In this document: positions 1 to 8,641 of the stretch, piece by piece
Layout of the letters: each line of letters starts with the position of its first letter
How positions within the stretch are numbered: position 1 is the first letter of the stretch
From: an uncultured Duncaniella sp.
Lineage (GTDB): Bacteria > Bacteroidota > Bacteroidia > Bacteroidales > Muribaculaceae
Length of the DNA stretch: 27,394 bases
Reading direction: 5' to 3'
Assembly: GCA_910577335.1 (NCBI GenBank)
Contig: CAJTMJ010000043.1
Span: forward strand, 1 to 27,394
Notes under the pieces: model-generated
What the model saw: the letters and a program-made list of their open reading frames with translations, nothing else
What the model was told of the DNA's origin: nothing
Databases searched by the model: none
Program-made: the position numbers and the translations under genes

Positions 1-37
1 CAATGATTAAACAACTTGCGGGACTGCGGGTGTTATT

Positions 38-62
38 AGAGGTTGGTTATTAAACAACCTCT
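38..62. repeat. Short inverted repeat near the left edge
   Basis: An 8-bp perfect stem (AGAGGTTG at 38-45 with CAACCTCT at 55-62) has a 9-nt loop. It lies between the window edge and the terminator of the GH28-GH105 gene. No good T-run follows it on either strand, so it is not a convincing intrinsic terminator. It may belong to a transcript that lies mostly outside the window. Nothing else is visible in positions 1-90. Confidence 0.3.
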
Positions 63-91
63 TAATCACAGGCATATTAGAAAGAGCATAT

Positions 92-130
92 AAAAAGAAC
101 CCGTCCGGGCATTGCCGCTCGGACGGGTTT
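92..130 (-). terminator. Intrinsic terminator of the GH28-GH105 gene
   Basis: The arms 98-110 and 117-129 form a 13-bp stem with one G-U pair and a 6-nt loop. The outer nine pairs (AACCCGTCC with GGACGGGTT) are perfect. Read on the minus strand, the stem is followed by CTTTTT (97-92), the expected U-tail. It lies about 60 nt after the stop codon of the minus-strand gene ending at 189, which makes it that gene's terminator. Confidence 0.88.
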
Positions 131-188
131 GTGTAAATGGCCGGGGGCGTATCACTACGGTCGGCCACCATGCGAATATTAAAATGTT

Positions 189-2699
189 TTAAAGTTGTTC
201 CATTTCAAGGCAAGCCATTATGAACGGACCTACGCCCTTAGCGTCATTGTCACGTATAGGCTCTGAGATGTAGTATTCGAATGTGCCGTCACGGTAACGG
301 CCCGAGCCACCGAGTCCTGCCACAGCGCAGCAGTTGGTCAGCGAGATAGTGCCGTCGTTGTCGGTGCGCACGAGATGTTTCATCATGCCGTTCCAACCAG
401 TGAGTGCTGCGTTAAGATAGCTCTGGTCGAGCAATCCGAGGCGTACGCCACGCAGGAGTGAGTATACATACATAGCTGTTGCGGTGCCTTCAAGGTAGTT
501 TCCTTCGCGACCCGGCTGGTCGAGCACCTGATACCAGATGCCGCTCTTGATGTCTTGGAATTTCACCACGCCGTCAGCTATTGACTTCAGGAGTTTGATG
601 AGTTCGGGGCGGTTGGGGTTGTCGGCAGGCATCTCTTCGAGCACGTCGAGAAGCGCCATGAAATACCAACCCTGAGCACGTGCCCAAGCGTGGGGAGCCT
701 GTCCGGTCTCCTTGTCAGCCCAACGCTGTTCCTTGCTTTCGTCCCAAGCATGACGGTAAAGACCGGTCTTGGGGTCGTAAGTGTGTTTGCCTACGATGAG
801 GAATTGCTTTGCTATATCGTCCCAAGCCTCTTTCTGCTCCTCGGGAGAGAGGAAACGCTTTGCATATTTGGCGCTGAAAGGTTCTCCCATGAAGAGTCCG
901 TCAAGCCACATCTGATGGGGATAAATTTTCTTGTGCCAGTAGCCACCTTCCGATGTGCGGGGCTGACCCTTAAGCTGTTCGTGGAGAGTGTGGATAGCTT
1001 TGATGTATTTCTCGTCGCCGGTGCGGTCGTAAGCCACCATGAGCAGCTTGCCGGGTTTCACTTGGTCGAGATTGTAGTGCTTGAGGTCGTATGTCTTGAT
1101 GGTGCCGTCGGGGTTCACAAGGCTGTCGGCGTATGAAATAGCATACTCTTCCACCACCTTGTCACCATAGCGGTCAGCCATTGCGATGAAGGCGTCAAGC
1201 TCGGTGCCGATAGAGTAGGTCCACTTCTGACGCTTGCTGAAGTCGAGCATCCAGCTTTCCGGATTGCGCTTCATCTCGGAGTAGACCATCTTCTGCGAGA
1301 TAGGTTCATAGTCCTTGCAGAGTTTGCCGTTTATATATGTGTTGGCAATTATCACGTTCTTGACCATACCCTTGATTGAGTTGCCGTCCTGCACACCGTT
1401 GAAGTGGCAGTTCTTGACCTCAATGTTGCGGATGTTGCAGATATCCTCGTATCCTTCTATCATCACGCCATATTTGCTCTTGTCACAGGTAACATTGTCG
1501 AGATAGACATTCTGCACCACGGGCGGGAAGCTGTGGTCGCAAGCCTCTTTGCGCTCGTAAAGCAGGTTGATCTTCAACACGGCTTCCTTGCACTGACCCA
1601 CCTTCACGTTGCGCACGTAGATGTCCTCAATCACACCGCCGCGGCATGAGTTGGTCTTGATTCTGACAACACGGTCAAGCTCTGGGCTGTCCATCACGCA
1701 GTCCTCAAGGAAAAGATTCTTGAATCCGCCTGCGATTTCACTGCCCACGACGATGCCGCCATGTCCGTTTTCCATGCGGCAGTTGCGCACTATCACATTC
1801 TCGGTCGGTACGTTCTGCTCGCGTCCGTCACGGTTGCGACCGCTCTTTATAGCGATGCAGTCGTCACCGGTGTCGAAGAAGCAGTCCTCGATAAGCACGT
1901 TTTTACAAGATTCGGGGTCGCATCCGTCACCGTTAGGACCGTCGTTCTGAATATGTACACCTCTCACGGTGAGGTTTTCACAGTAGAGGGGATGTATCAC
2001 CCAGAAAGCGGCGCGGAGAAGTGTGACGCCTTCGATCAGCACGTTTTTACACCAGCTGGGGCTTACGAGCTGCGGACGCATTCCGTAGCCGTCGCCAAGA
2101 ATACGCTTTTCCACAGGCACGGCGTTTTCGTTCCATTCCTGAAGCAGGGGACGACCTATCTTCTGAGTCACAGCGGCTTCGGGGCGTCCTTTCTTGGCGC
2201 TCATGCTCCACCATGTCTCGTTTGAAGCTCCGCCGTCGATGGTGCCCTTACCGGTGATGGCGATATTTTCCTGCTTGTAGGCATAGATCATGGGCTGGTA
2301 ATTGTAGCAGTCCATTCCCTCCCAGCGGGTACGCACGATGGGATATTGGCTTGTGTCGTCGGTGAAAAGGAGTGTGGCTCCCTCTTCGAGGTGGAGGTTC
2401 ACATTGCTTTTAAGCGTGATGGGACCGGTGAGCCATGTGCCTTTCGGGATGATGACACGACCGCCACCTTCTTGGCTACACTTGTCGATCACCTTATTGA
2501 TAAGTTCGGTGTATAGAAAGCCCTTAGTCTTGGATTTCTTACCGTAATCGAAGATTTTGTAGTCCTTGTCGCGAAATGTGGGAGCTTTTATTTGCTTTTC
2601 TATTTCCGGATAGAGAGTCTTCCACGCCTCGTCCGGCGTCATGGCTTGCACAATCACGGATGCGCAAAATGCGAAAAGTAAAATTGCGATTTTTTTCAT
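189..2699 (-). CDS. Periplasmic GH28-GH105 fusion glycoside hydrolase, pectin degradation
   Basis: The protein has 836 aa. I start it at the ATG at 2699, which gives the signal peptide MKKIAILLFAFCASVIVQA. The frame stays open up to 2840, but that extension runs past the promoter at 2810-2841. There is no lipobox, so the enzyme is probably periplasmic. Residues about 45-465 are a GH28 polygalacturonase-type beta-helix, with the family's active-site blocks NGDGCDP (256-262), TGDDCIAIKSG (277-287), GHGG (312-315) and RIKTNS (346-351). Residues about 490-836 are a GH105 unsaturated galacturonyl hydrolase-like (alpha/alpha)6 barrel, with HQMWLDGLFMGEP (595-607, likely catalytic Asp in WLDG) and HAWARAQGWY (670-679). 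GH28 releases saturated GalA, whereas GH105 removes the 4,5-unsaturated uronic acid left by lyases. One polypeptide could therefore trim both kinds of oligomer. The precise substrate (homogalacturonan or rhamnogalacturonan I) cannot be read from sequence. Confidence 0.9.
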   Translation of the reverse strand: MKKIAILLFAFCASVIVQAMTPDEAWKTLYPEIEKQIKAPTFRDKDYKIFDYGKKSKTKGFLYTELINKVIDKCSQEGGGRVIIPKGTWLTGPITLKSNVNLHLEEGATLLFTDDTSQYPIVRTRWEGMDCYNYQPMIYAYKQENIAITGKGTIDGGASNETWWSMSAKKGRPEAAVTQKIGRPLLQEWNENAVPVEKRILGDGYGMRPQLVSPSWCKNVLIEGVTLLRAAFWVIHPLYCENLTVRGVHIQNDGPNGDGCDPESCKNVLIEDCFFDTGDDCIAIKSGRNRDGREQNVPTENVIVRNCRMENGHGGIVVGSEIAGGFKNLFLEDCVMDSPELDRVVRIKTNSCRGGVIEDIYVRNVKVGQCKEAVLKINLLYERKEACDHSFPPVVQNVYLDNVTCDKSKYGVMIEGYEDICNIRNIEVKNCHFNGVQDGNSIKGMVKNVIIANTYINGKLCKDYEPISQKMVYSEMKRNPESWMLDFSKRQKWTYSIGTELDAFIAMADRYGDKVVEEYAISYADSLVNPDGTIKTYDLKHYNLDQVKPGKLLMVAYDRTGDEKYIKAIHTLHEQLKGQPRTSEGGYWHKKIYPHQMWLDGLFMGEPFSAKYAKRFLSPEEQKEAWDDIAKQFLIVGKHTYDPKTGLYRHAWDESKEQRWADKETGQAPHAWARAQGWYFMALLDVLEEMPADNPNRPELIKLLKSIADGVVKFQDIKSGIWYQVLDQPGREGNYLEGTATAMYVYSLLRGVRLGLLDQSYLNAALTGWNGMMKHLVRTDNDGTISLTNCCAVAGLGGSGRYRDGTFEYYISEPIRDNDAKGVGPFIMACLEMEQL

Positions 2700-2809
2700 G
2701 GAGAAATTGATGGTTGGTTTATGGGGGAAACTGTTGATGATTATCCCCTTGCAGTTGGTTATTGGTTCGAGATCGGTCTTAATATAGGATGCCGTCTTTA
2801 TTTCGAGTG

Positions 2810-2841
2810 CAAAGGTAGTAATCATCGACCAAACAATCAAA
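2810..2841 (-). promoter_or_regulatory. Bacteroidetes-type promoter for the GH28-GH105 gene
   Basis: On the minus strand there is TTTG (2841-2838), a 20-bp spacer and TACCTTTG (2817-2810). This matches the Bacteroidetes primary sigma consensus of a -33 TTTG and a -7 TAnnTTTG exactly. Transcription would begin near 2803, giving a leader of about 104 nt before the ATG at 2699. It also supports rejecting the upstream start at 2840. Confidence 0.75.
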
Positions 2842-2855
2842 ATTATCGCTTAAAA

Positions 2856-2870
2856 AATAAATTATTTATT
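2856..2870. promoter_or_regulatory. AT-rich palindrome between divergent promoters, possible operator
   Basis: AATAAA-TTA-TTTATT is a perfect 6+6 inverted repeat with a 3-bp spacer. It is centred between the -33 boxes of the two divergent promoters (2838-2841 and 2880-2883). The position suits a shared regulator binding site. The surroundings are very AT-rich, so chance is a real possibility. Confidence 0.25.
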
Positions 2871-2879
2871 GTTAACCTA

Positions 2880-2910
2880 TTTGCAGACTGAAAAAAATGT
2901 ATTACTTTTG
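2880..2910 (+). promoter_or_regulatory. Bacteroidetes-type promoter for the susC-susD operon
   Basis: TTTG (2880-2883), a 19-bp spacer and TACTTTTG (2903-2910) form a full match to the -33/-7 consensus. The predicted transcription start is near 2917, about 345 nt upstream of the chosen susC start codon. I saw no second full-consensus promoter closer to the gene. Confidence 0.75.
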
Positions 2911-3261
2911 TAAAAAAATTCGACCCAAAATAAATACCATCAATTTTAACACCGATAATAACACGAACTTTTGATATGCCACACAGCGCATCTCACTCTT
3001 CTCGTTGATAAGTTGAAAATGTTCCCGTTCTTCACCACATTATTAAATTAATTATAGCATATTATAATTATTATAATATTAATAAGAAGTGAGGAACTCT
3101 ACTTTATGTTAACCCCTCTATACCTGTCAAAGGAAACACTTCCTATGGCTTACTTAAACCTCCTCTAAAATTATCTCATGTCTAAAAAATAGAAAACCCA
3201 ATCACTATCTATTATAAAAAAATTGCATGAAAAAAATCTTATTTATTATTTAACAACAAAA
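2911..3261 (+). promoter_or_regulatory. Long AT-rich 5' leader of the susC operon
   Basis: About 345 nt lie between the predicted transcription start and the susC ATG. No gene is visible. The stretch contains an AT-rich self-complementary run (about 3050-3080), a small imperfect hairpin (AAGTGAG with CTC-ACTT, about 3086-3104, one bulged base) and a short hairpin AGGAA/TTCCT (about 3130-3144). It matches no riboswitch family I recognise. It could hold a leader-based control element or an antisense RNA target, but that is inference from length and position only. Confidence 0.45.
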
Positions 3262-6200
3262 ATGAAAGACTTAAACACGAGTCGTAGGCAATGGCTACGG
3301 CCGTTTTCCCTTGCGAAGCAATGGAAAACTATGCTATTCTTAATGGTGCTCTGCGTCGGTCTGCCCGCGCACGCTCAGAATATCACCGTGACAGGTGTGG
3401 TTGAGGATGGCACCGGAGAACCGATGATTGGTGCAACCGTTGCGGTTGACGGCACTCAGAACGTGGTGGTTACTGATTTCGACGGTAACTTCACCCTCAA
3501 AAACGTTTCGCCTAAAGCCACCATCAAGGTCTCTTACATTGGTTATAAAACAGAAACAATCAGCGTTGACGGCCGCACCGAAATCAAAGTGGTGCTCACC
3601 GAAGACTCTGAAGCCCTCGAGGAAGTCGTGGTTATCGGTTATGGTGGCACACGTGCACGCCGTGACCTCACCGGTTCCGTAGGTTCTGTGTCAGGTATGA
3701 AACTCGCTGCGGTCCCCGTTACCTCAGCTGCCGTTGCCCTTCAGGGTAAGGTTGCCGGTGTGCAGGTTACCACTGTCGATGGTCAGCCGGGTGCCGACAT
3801 CAACATCCGTGTGCGTGGTGCGACATCAGTTACACAGTCCAACGACCCTCTCTACATTGTCGATGGTTTCCAGACCGACAATATCAACGATATCCCCCCC
3901 TCTGATATCCAGTCAATTGACATCCTTAAGGATGCGTCACTTACTGCTATCTATGGTGCGAAGGGTGGTAACGGTGTTGTTATCGTGACTACCAAGTCAG
4001 CTGCCGAAGGCAAAACTCAGGTTAGCTTCAACGCTCAGGGTTCTGTAAGCCACGTGTCTAAGCAGCTTGACCTTATGAATACCTACGATTTCGTGAACTA
4101 TCAGTGGAACTACGCCGCCGCTAATTCAAACCGTTCAACTAAGGCAAAGCTTTTCCGTTATAATTTCGGTAACCCCAACGATATCGATATCTATCGTAAA
4201 GCCCCCACACACGACTGGCAGGATGAGATCATGGGTAACAACCCGTTCTCTTATTCTACCAACGTTTCAATCGGTGGCGGTAACGATAAAACTCGCTTCA
4301 ACATCTCTCTTACTCAGAGCAACGATGACGGTATCATCATGGGCACAGGCGTTCGCCGTACCAACATCCTCACCAAACTCTCTACTAAGATCCTTGATAA
4401 CCTTACTTTCCAGTTCAACCCCAAGATGACCTATCGTCGTGACGAAGGTGCGGGTGGTGACAACGTAGGTACCGGTGGTATCATCGATGTACTCCGCTAC
4501 CGTCCTACCAACGGTATCCGTGAACTTGGCGCATGGTGGGATCCGGATTGGGTTGACCCGGATCAGGAAGCTATATTTGAATATACTAATCCTGTGAACG
4601 ATATCAAGACCAACGTGCGTAAGCGTCATGCTTATACTTTCGCTAATCAGGCAGCTCTTGAATGGAAGCCTATAGATGGTCTTACTCTCCGTACTGATGG
4701 AGTTTACTCTATTCAATTCAAAGATGACAAACGTTTCTGGGGTCCGATGACAGATGAAGGTAGCAAACATAACAACCTTCCTGTCGCTTCAATAACTAAG
4801 GAGCAGACTGACTCTTACACTTGGACCACTACTGCTTCTTACGACTGGACCATCAAGGAAAAGAACAATTTTTACGCTCTCGTAGGTTTCGAGCTTTATC
4901 ACAAGCAGAAACAGAAAACTGTTCAGAAGAACCGTTATTTCCCGAAGAACATTTCTGCCGACAAGGCATTCAACAACATGAGCCTTGGTACAGCATACGA
5001 GGCAAGCTCTGAACTCGGAACTTCAGTACGTACTACCTCATACTTCGGTCAGTTGAACTACAACTACGATCACAAGTATCTCCTTTCTGCTACATTCCGT
5101 GCCGACGGTTCTACAATGTTTGCTCCCGGTCACCAGTGGGGTTACTTCCCCTCAGTTTCAGGTGCATGGGTGCTCTCAAGCGAGGAATTCATGAAAGATT
5201 TCACTTGGCTTGACGAGTTGAAGTTCCGTGCCGCTATCGGTAAAGCGGGTAACAACAACATCGATGCTGACATGTGGCGTTATCTTTATAGCGTGAACAG
5301 TACAGCCGGTCCTGCTTGGGGTGAAGATCCTACCAAACCTGATGGTGACCTCTGGTATGCTCCTTCTGAATATCTTCCTAATAAGGATATCAAGTGGGAA
5401 ACCACTCTTACACGCAACTTCGCATTCGATATCTCGCTCTTCGGTGGTCGTCTCCGTCTTTCTCCCGAATATTACTGGAACACTACCTCTGACCTTATCT
5501 ACAAGACTCCTGTCTTGACTACTACCGGTTATCGTTACCAGTTCCGTAACATCGGTCAGGTTACCAACCGCGGTTTCGAACTCTCAATTAACGGTGATAT
5601 CCTCCGTGGTAAGGATTACGTCCTCTCTGCCAACTTCAACATCGGTGCAAACAAGATGAAGGTTGACAAACTTTCAGGCGATTCAGACCTTCTTACTAAC
5701 AAGAGTGGTCGTGCAAAGACTGACTATGACAACTACCTCCTCCAAGTTGGCGGCGAAGTAGGTCTCATCTACGGTTTCCAGTATGACGGTCTCTTCGGAT
5801 TCGATGAATTTGACTTCAACGAAGCTGACCAGAAGTATTATCCGAAGGAAGGCACTGTAGACATGTCTCACATGTTTGACGGTTCTGAATCAGGTAATGC
5901 AAACCTTCCCGGTAAGCCCAAATTCAAGGATCTTAACGGTGACGGCGTTATCACTGACGATGACCGTACCGTGATCGGTCGCACTACTCCTAAACTTCAG
6001 GGTGGTTTCGGTCTCTCAGGTCAGTGGAAGAGCTTTGACTTCACAGCTAACTTCACTTACTTCCTTGACTTCGACGTTTACAATGCTACTGCTTACTATC
6101 TCTCATCTTCAATCAAGAACAACAACAAGTTCTACAACGTGCTTTCATCGTTCACTGACGGATGGCAGTATATGCAGGGCATGGAGCCAATGTATGGTAA

Positions 6201-6552
6201 CACATATATCGACGGTATGTCAGAAACTTACAAAGAGGTCAATGCAAACCGCACTCTTTGGAATCCCTCTGACCTCAACAAGGAATTTACAGTTTCTAAT
6301 TTCGTAGAAGACGGTTCATTCCTCCGTTGTACCGACATCACTCTTGGTTACACTCTTCCGGCGAATATAATTAAGAAAGCCGGTATGTCTAAGTGCCGTT
6401 TCTACGCTTCAGTAACCAATCCATTTATAATCACCAATTATTCAGGTTACGATCCTGAAGTTGATATTCAGAGTGGTCTTACTCCGAGCTACGACTTCAA
6501 CCGTTATCCGCGTAGCCGCAGCTATGTCCTTGGTGTAAATCTATCATTCTAA
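3262..6552 (+). CDS. SusC/RagA-family TonB-dependent outer-membrane glycan importer
   Basis: The protein has 1096 aa from the ATG at 3262. A TTG at 3223 would add 13 residues, but it is a poor start and separates the ATG from its signal peptide. The N-terminus is a signal sequence with a long basic leader, ending near PAHAQ (residue 39). A CarboxypepD_reg-like domain (about 41-112, with GATVAVDGT and DFDGNFTL) follows. Next come a TonB-box-like EEVVVIGYG (120-128) and the plug domain, with VAGVQV, NIRVRG, PLYIVDG and AIYGAKGGNGVVIVTTK (to about 245). The rest is the 22-strand barrel, ending in VLGVNLSF with the terminal Phe expected for BAM insertion. A DLNGDGVITDDD loop, common in SusC proteins, is present. 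It pairs with the SusD-like gene 34 bp downstream and imports oligosaccharides using TonB/ExbBD energy. The neighbouring GH28-GH105 enzyme suggests a pectic ligand. Confidence 0.95.
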   Translation: MKDLNTSRRQWLRPFSLAKQWKTMLFLMVLCVGLPAHAQNITVTGVVEDGTGEPMIGATVAVDGTQNVVVTDFDGNFTLKNVSPKATIKVSYIGYKTETISVDGRTEIKVVLTEDSEALEEVVVIGYGGTRARRDLTGSVGSVSGMKLAAVPVTSAAVALQGKVAGVQVTTVDGQPGADINIRVRGATSVTQSNDPLYIVDGFQTDNINDIPPSDIQSIDILKDASLTAIYGAKGGNGVVIVTTKSAAEGKTQVSFNAQGSVSHVSKQLDLMNTYDFVNYQWNYAAANSNRSTKAKLFRYNFGNPNDIDIYRKAPTHDWQDEIMGNNPFSYSTNVSIGGGNDKTRFNISLTQSNDDGIIMGTGVRRTNILTKLSTKILDNLTFQFNPKMTYRRDEGAGGDNVGTGGIIDVLRYRPTNGIRELGAWWDPDWVDPDQEAIFEYTNPVNDIKTNVRKRHAYTFANQAALEWKPIDGLTLRTDGVYSIQFKDDKRFWGPMTDEGSKHNNLPVASITKEQTDSYTWTTTASYDWTIKEKNNFYALVGFELYHKQKQKTVQKNRYFPKNISADKAFNNMSLGTAYEASSELGTSVRTTSYFGQLNYNYDHKYLLSATFRADGSTMFAPGHQWGYFPSVSGAWVLSSEEFMKDFTWLDELKFRAAIGKAGNNNIDADMWRYLYSVNSTAGPAWGEDPTKPDGDLWYAPSEYLPNKDIKWETTLTRNFAFDISLFGGRLRLSPEYYWNTTSDLIYKTPVLTTTGYRYQFRNIGQVTNRGFELSINGDILRGKDYVLSANFNIGANKMKVDKLSGDSDLLTNKSGRAKTDYDNYLLQVGGEVGLIYGFQYDGLFGFDEFDFNEADQKYYPKEGTVDMSHMFDGSESGNANLPGKPKFKDLNGDGVITDDDRTVIGRTTPKLQGGFGLSGQWKSFDFTANFTYFLDFDVYNATAYYLSSSIKNNNKFYNVLSSFTDGWQYMQGMEPMYGNTYIDGMSETYKEVNANRTLWNPSDLNKEFTVSNFVEDGSFLRCTDITLGYTLPANIIKKAGMSKCRFYASVTNPFIITNYSGYDPEVDIQSGLTPSYDFNRYPRSRSYVLGVNLSF

Positions 6553-6586
6553 TAAAATCTTATACCATATTATATAAGTAACCAAA

Positions 6587-8611
6587 ATGAAATTACACAA
6601 TATACTAATTGCCGGTATGTCGGCGTTGGCATTGGCATCTTGTTCCGATTATCTGGAAGTAGATGCACCGTCAAAACTCGACCCGGAGTACGTTTTCTCA
6701 GACAAAACTGAGATTGACCGTGCTTTGAATGGAGTTTATGCCACCATGCTTACCAACAATACGTTTGGTCAGAATCTTATCTCCACATTCTGTCTTAACA
6801 GTGATGTCGATTTCAAGATAAACAATAACCATTACAACACTCACAACGCTTATCAGCGTTTTGACTGCGACCCTGCGGGTGGCGAACTTGAATCAGCATG
6901 GCGTGAACTTTACGCAGGTGTTGAACGTGCCAATAAGTTCATCGTTACCCTTGAAGGCGCTGATATCTATGCTCCTGACGAAGAAGGCGATAGAGACAAA
7001 GATCTTACTCAGCAGATGGGTGAGGCTAAAGTGCTCCGTGCAATCTTCTATCACGAACTGACATGGATGTTTGGTGATGTTCCCGTATCTTGGGTGTCAA
7101 CTGACATGGCTACCAATTTCATCTATCCTATCATGGATCGTACTCAGATGCTTCAGTATCTTATCGATGACCTTAAGGAAGCTTCTGAAGGTATGAAGTT
7201 CGCACGTGATATTTCCGTAGGTGTGGAACGTGTCAGCAAGGAAATGGCTTGGGCTATGATCGCTCGCCTTGCTTTGACTGCCGGTGGTTATTCACTCCGT
7301 CCCGAAGGTGGCAACTATGGTACCATGAAGCGTCCCGAAAACTACCTGTCATTCTATCAGACTGCTCGTGAATATGCTAACAAAGTTATCGAATCTAACA
7401 CCCATGCTCTTAACAAGCCTTTCTATAAAGTTTTTGTTGACGAATGTAACTTTGTTGTAGATAACGCTGACGATCCCATCTTTGAAATTCCCTTCGGTCA
7501 GAATTCATCAGGTCGTATCGGTTATATCCACGGTCCGAAGATGGACGCATCAGAAGGTTCTACTCCCCATGCTTGGGGCGAAGCTAACTCAGGTGCTCAG
7601 TTGAACGCTCTTTATCGCTATCACTTTGACAACAGCGATATCCGTCGTGATTACATCAACCAGCTTATCAGCTATTCTAACCTCGGCGTTCCTCAGGTAA
7701 ACCGTGGTCGTAGCAACTTCAACGGCAAATGGTCAAAACTTTGGAATAACACCGGTCTTGGAGCAACTACTCAGGGTGACACTGGTATCAACTATCCTTA
7801 CATGCGTTATACCGACGTGCTCCTTATGTTTGCTGAAGCTGACAACGAAATCAACAACGGTCCTTCCGCTGATGCTATTCGTGCGCTCGAAACCGTACGT
7901 ACTCGTGCTTTTGCTCAGACAGATCCCTCTAAGATTTCTCGTTCTGAACTCTATGGTTCTAAGGAAGACTTCTTGAAAGCTGTTCTTGATGAACGTAAGT
8001 TTGAATTCGCAGGTGAGAACATGCGTTGGCGTGACCTCGTGCGTAACAACCTCTATAACATCAACACTTACTACAACTTCTTCCGTTACTTCGGCGTGGC
8101 TGAGGAATCGGATGGTAGCTCAGAGTACCTCCGTTATGTATCTACTTACGATTTCGGTCATGATGCAGGATACGAAGACATCGCTTTCGCAGTTTACTTT
8201 ACTGACGTTAAGAAGCGTACTGTGATTGCAAGCGAGGTTTATCCTGTTCATCAGTTCCCCAACCAGTCAGTTGAGGTAGTTGAAATCGTGAATCCGCTCT
8301 ATGCCATCAATCCATCGGAAGTTTCAGGTCGTAAAGACTTGGCTTCACTCCCTGCTGAATTCTATAGCTGGTATAATGCCGATAAGGGTGTTCCTGCTGA
8401 CTATTTCCTTTATTCACTCCGTGGATATATCTATTGTGATGAGGATAACGGCTTGATCTACATCAACAACAACGGCAATTATGAAAGCTGCCCTGAACCT
8501 TCTTCAATGCCTACTGTGGAAAGTCTTCCCGCTGTTCGTTATATCCTTCCTTATCCTCGTTCAGTGGTTGAGCGTTCCAACAATATGTACACTAACAAGT
8601 ACGGCTATTAA
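6587..8611 (+). CDS. SusD/RagB-family outer-membrane glycan-binding lipoprotein
   Basis: The protein has 674 aa. Its signal peptide ends in LALASC (Cys19), a type II lipobox, followed by SDYLE, which fits a Bacteroidetes surface-export signal. The N-terminal SusD-like TPR part is seen at about 20-240 (EIDRALNGVYATM, YAGVERANKFI, EAKVLRAIFYHELTWMFGDVP). The C-terminal RagB/SusD hallmarks are YPYMRYTDVLLMFAEADNEI (403-422) and DERKFEFAGENMRWRDLVR (468-486). About 185 residues follow that last motif, longer than a typical SusD tail. The protein caps the SusC barrel and delivers the ligand. It lies 34 bp after susC and 30 bp before the next lipoprotein gene, which indicates one operon. Ligand specificity is inferred from context only. 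Confidence 0.95.
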   Translation: MKLHNILIAGMSALALASCSDYLEVDAPSKLDPEYVFSDKTEIDRALNGVYATMLTNNTFGQNLISTFCLNSDVDFKINNNHYNTHNAYQRFDCDPAGGELESAWRELYAGVERANKFIVTLEGADIYAPDEEGDRDKDLTQQMGEAKVLRAIFYHELTWMFGDVPVSWVSTDMATNFIYPIMDRTQMLQYLIDDLKEASEGMKFARDISVGVERVSKEMAWAMIARLALTAGGYSLRPEGGNYGTMKRPENYLSFYQTAREYANKVIESNTHALNKPFYKVFVDECNFVVDNADDPIFEIPFGQNSSGRIGYIHGPKMDASEGSTPHAWGEANSGAQLNALYRYHFDNSDIRRDYINQLISYSNLGVPQVNRGRSNFNGKWSKLWNNTGLGATTQGDTGINYPYMRYTDVLLMFAEADNEINNGPSADAIRALETVRTRAFAQTDPSKISRSELYGSKEDFLKAVLDERKFEFAGENMRWRDLVRNNLYNINTYYNFFRYFGVAEESDGSSEYLRYVSTYDFGHDAGYEDIAFAVYFTDVKKRTVIASEVYPVHQFPNQSVEVVEIVNPLYAINPSEVSGRKDLASLPAEFYSWYNADKGVPADYFLYSLRGYIYCDEDNGLIYINNNGNYESCPEPSSMPTVESLPAVRYILPYPRSVVERSNNMYTNKYGY

Positions 8612-8641
8612 ACCTTGAATCTCGATAACATTTATTAGACA

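Noticed and set aside
1761..2225. 154-aa plus-strand frame inside the GH28 region
   Set aside because: It lies wholly antisense to an intact enzyme gene with catalytic motifs, and its protein has no recognisable pattern.
2700..2840. 47-residue N-terminal extension of the GH28-GH105 protein
   Set aside because: It lacks signal-peptide character, overlaps a full-consensus promoter at 2810-2841 and would hide the clear signal peptide that begins at 2699.
3223..3261. TTG start for the SusC protein, 13 residues upstream
   Set aside because: The ATG at 3262 already gives a complete signal sequence, and the added residues bring no recognised feature.
4267..4770. 167-aa minus-strand frame inside susC
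   Set aside because: It is antisense to the conserved SusC barrel, has no promoter or signal, and its composition follows the opposite gene.
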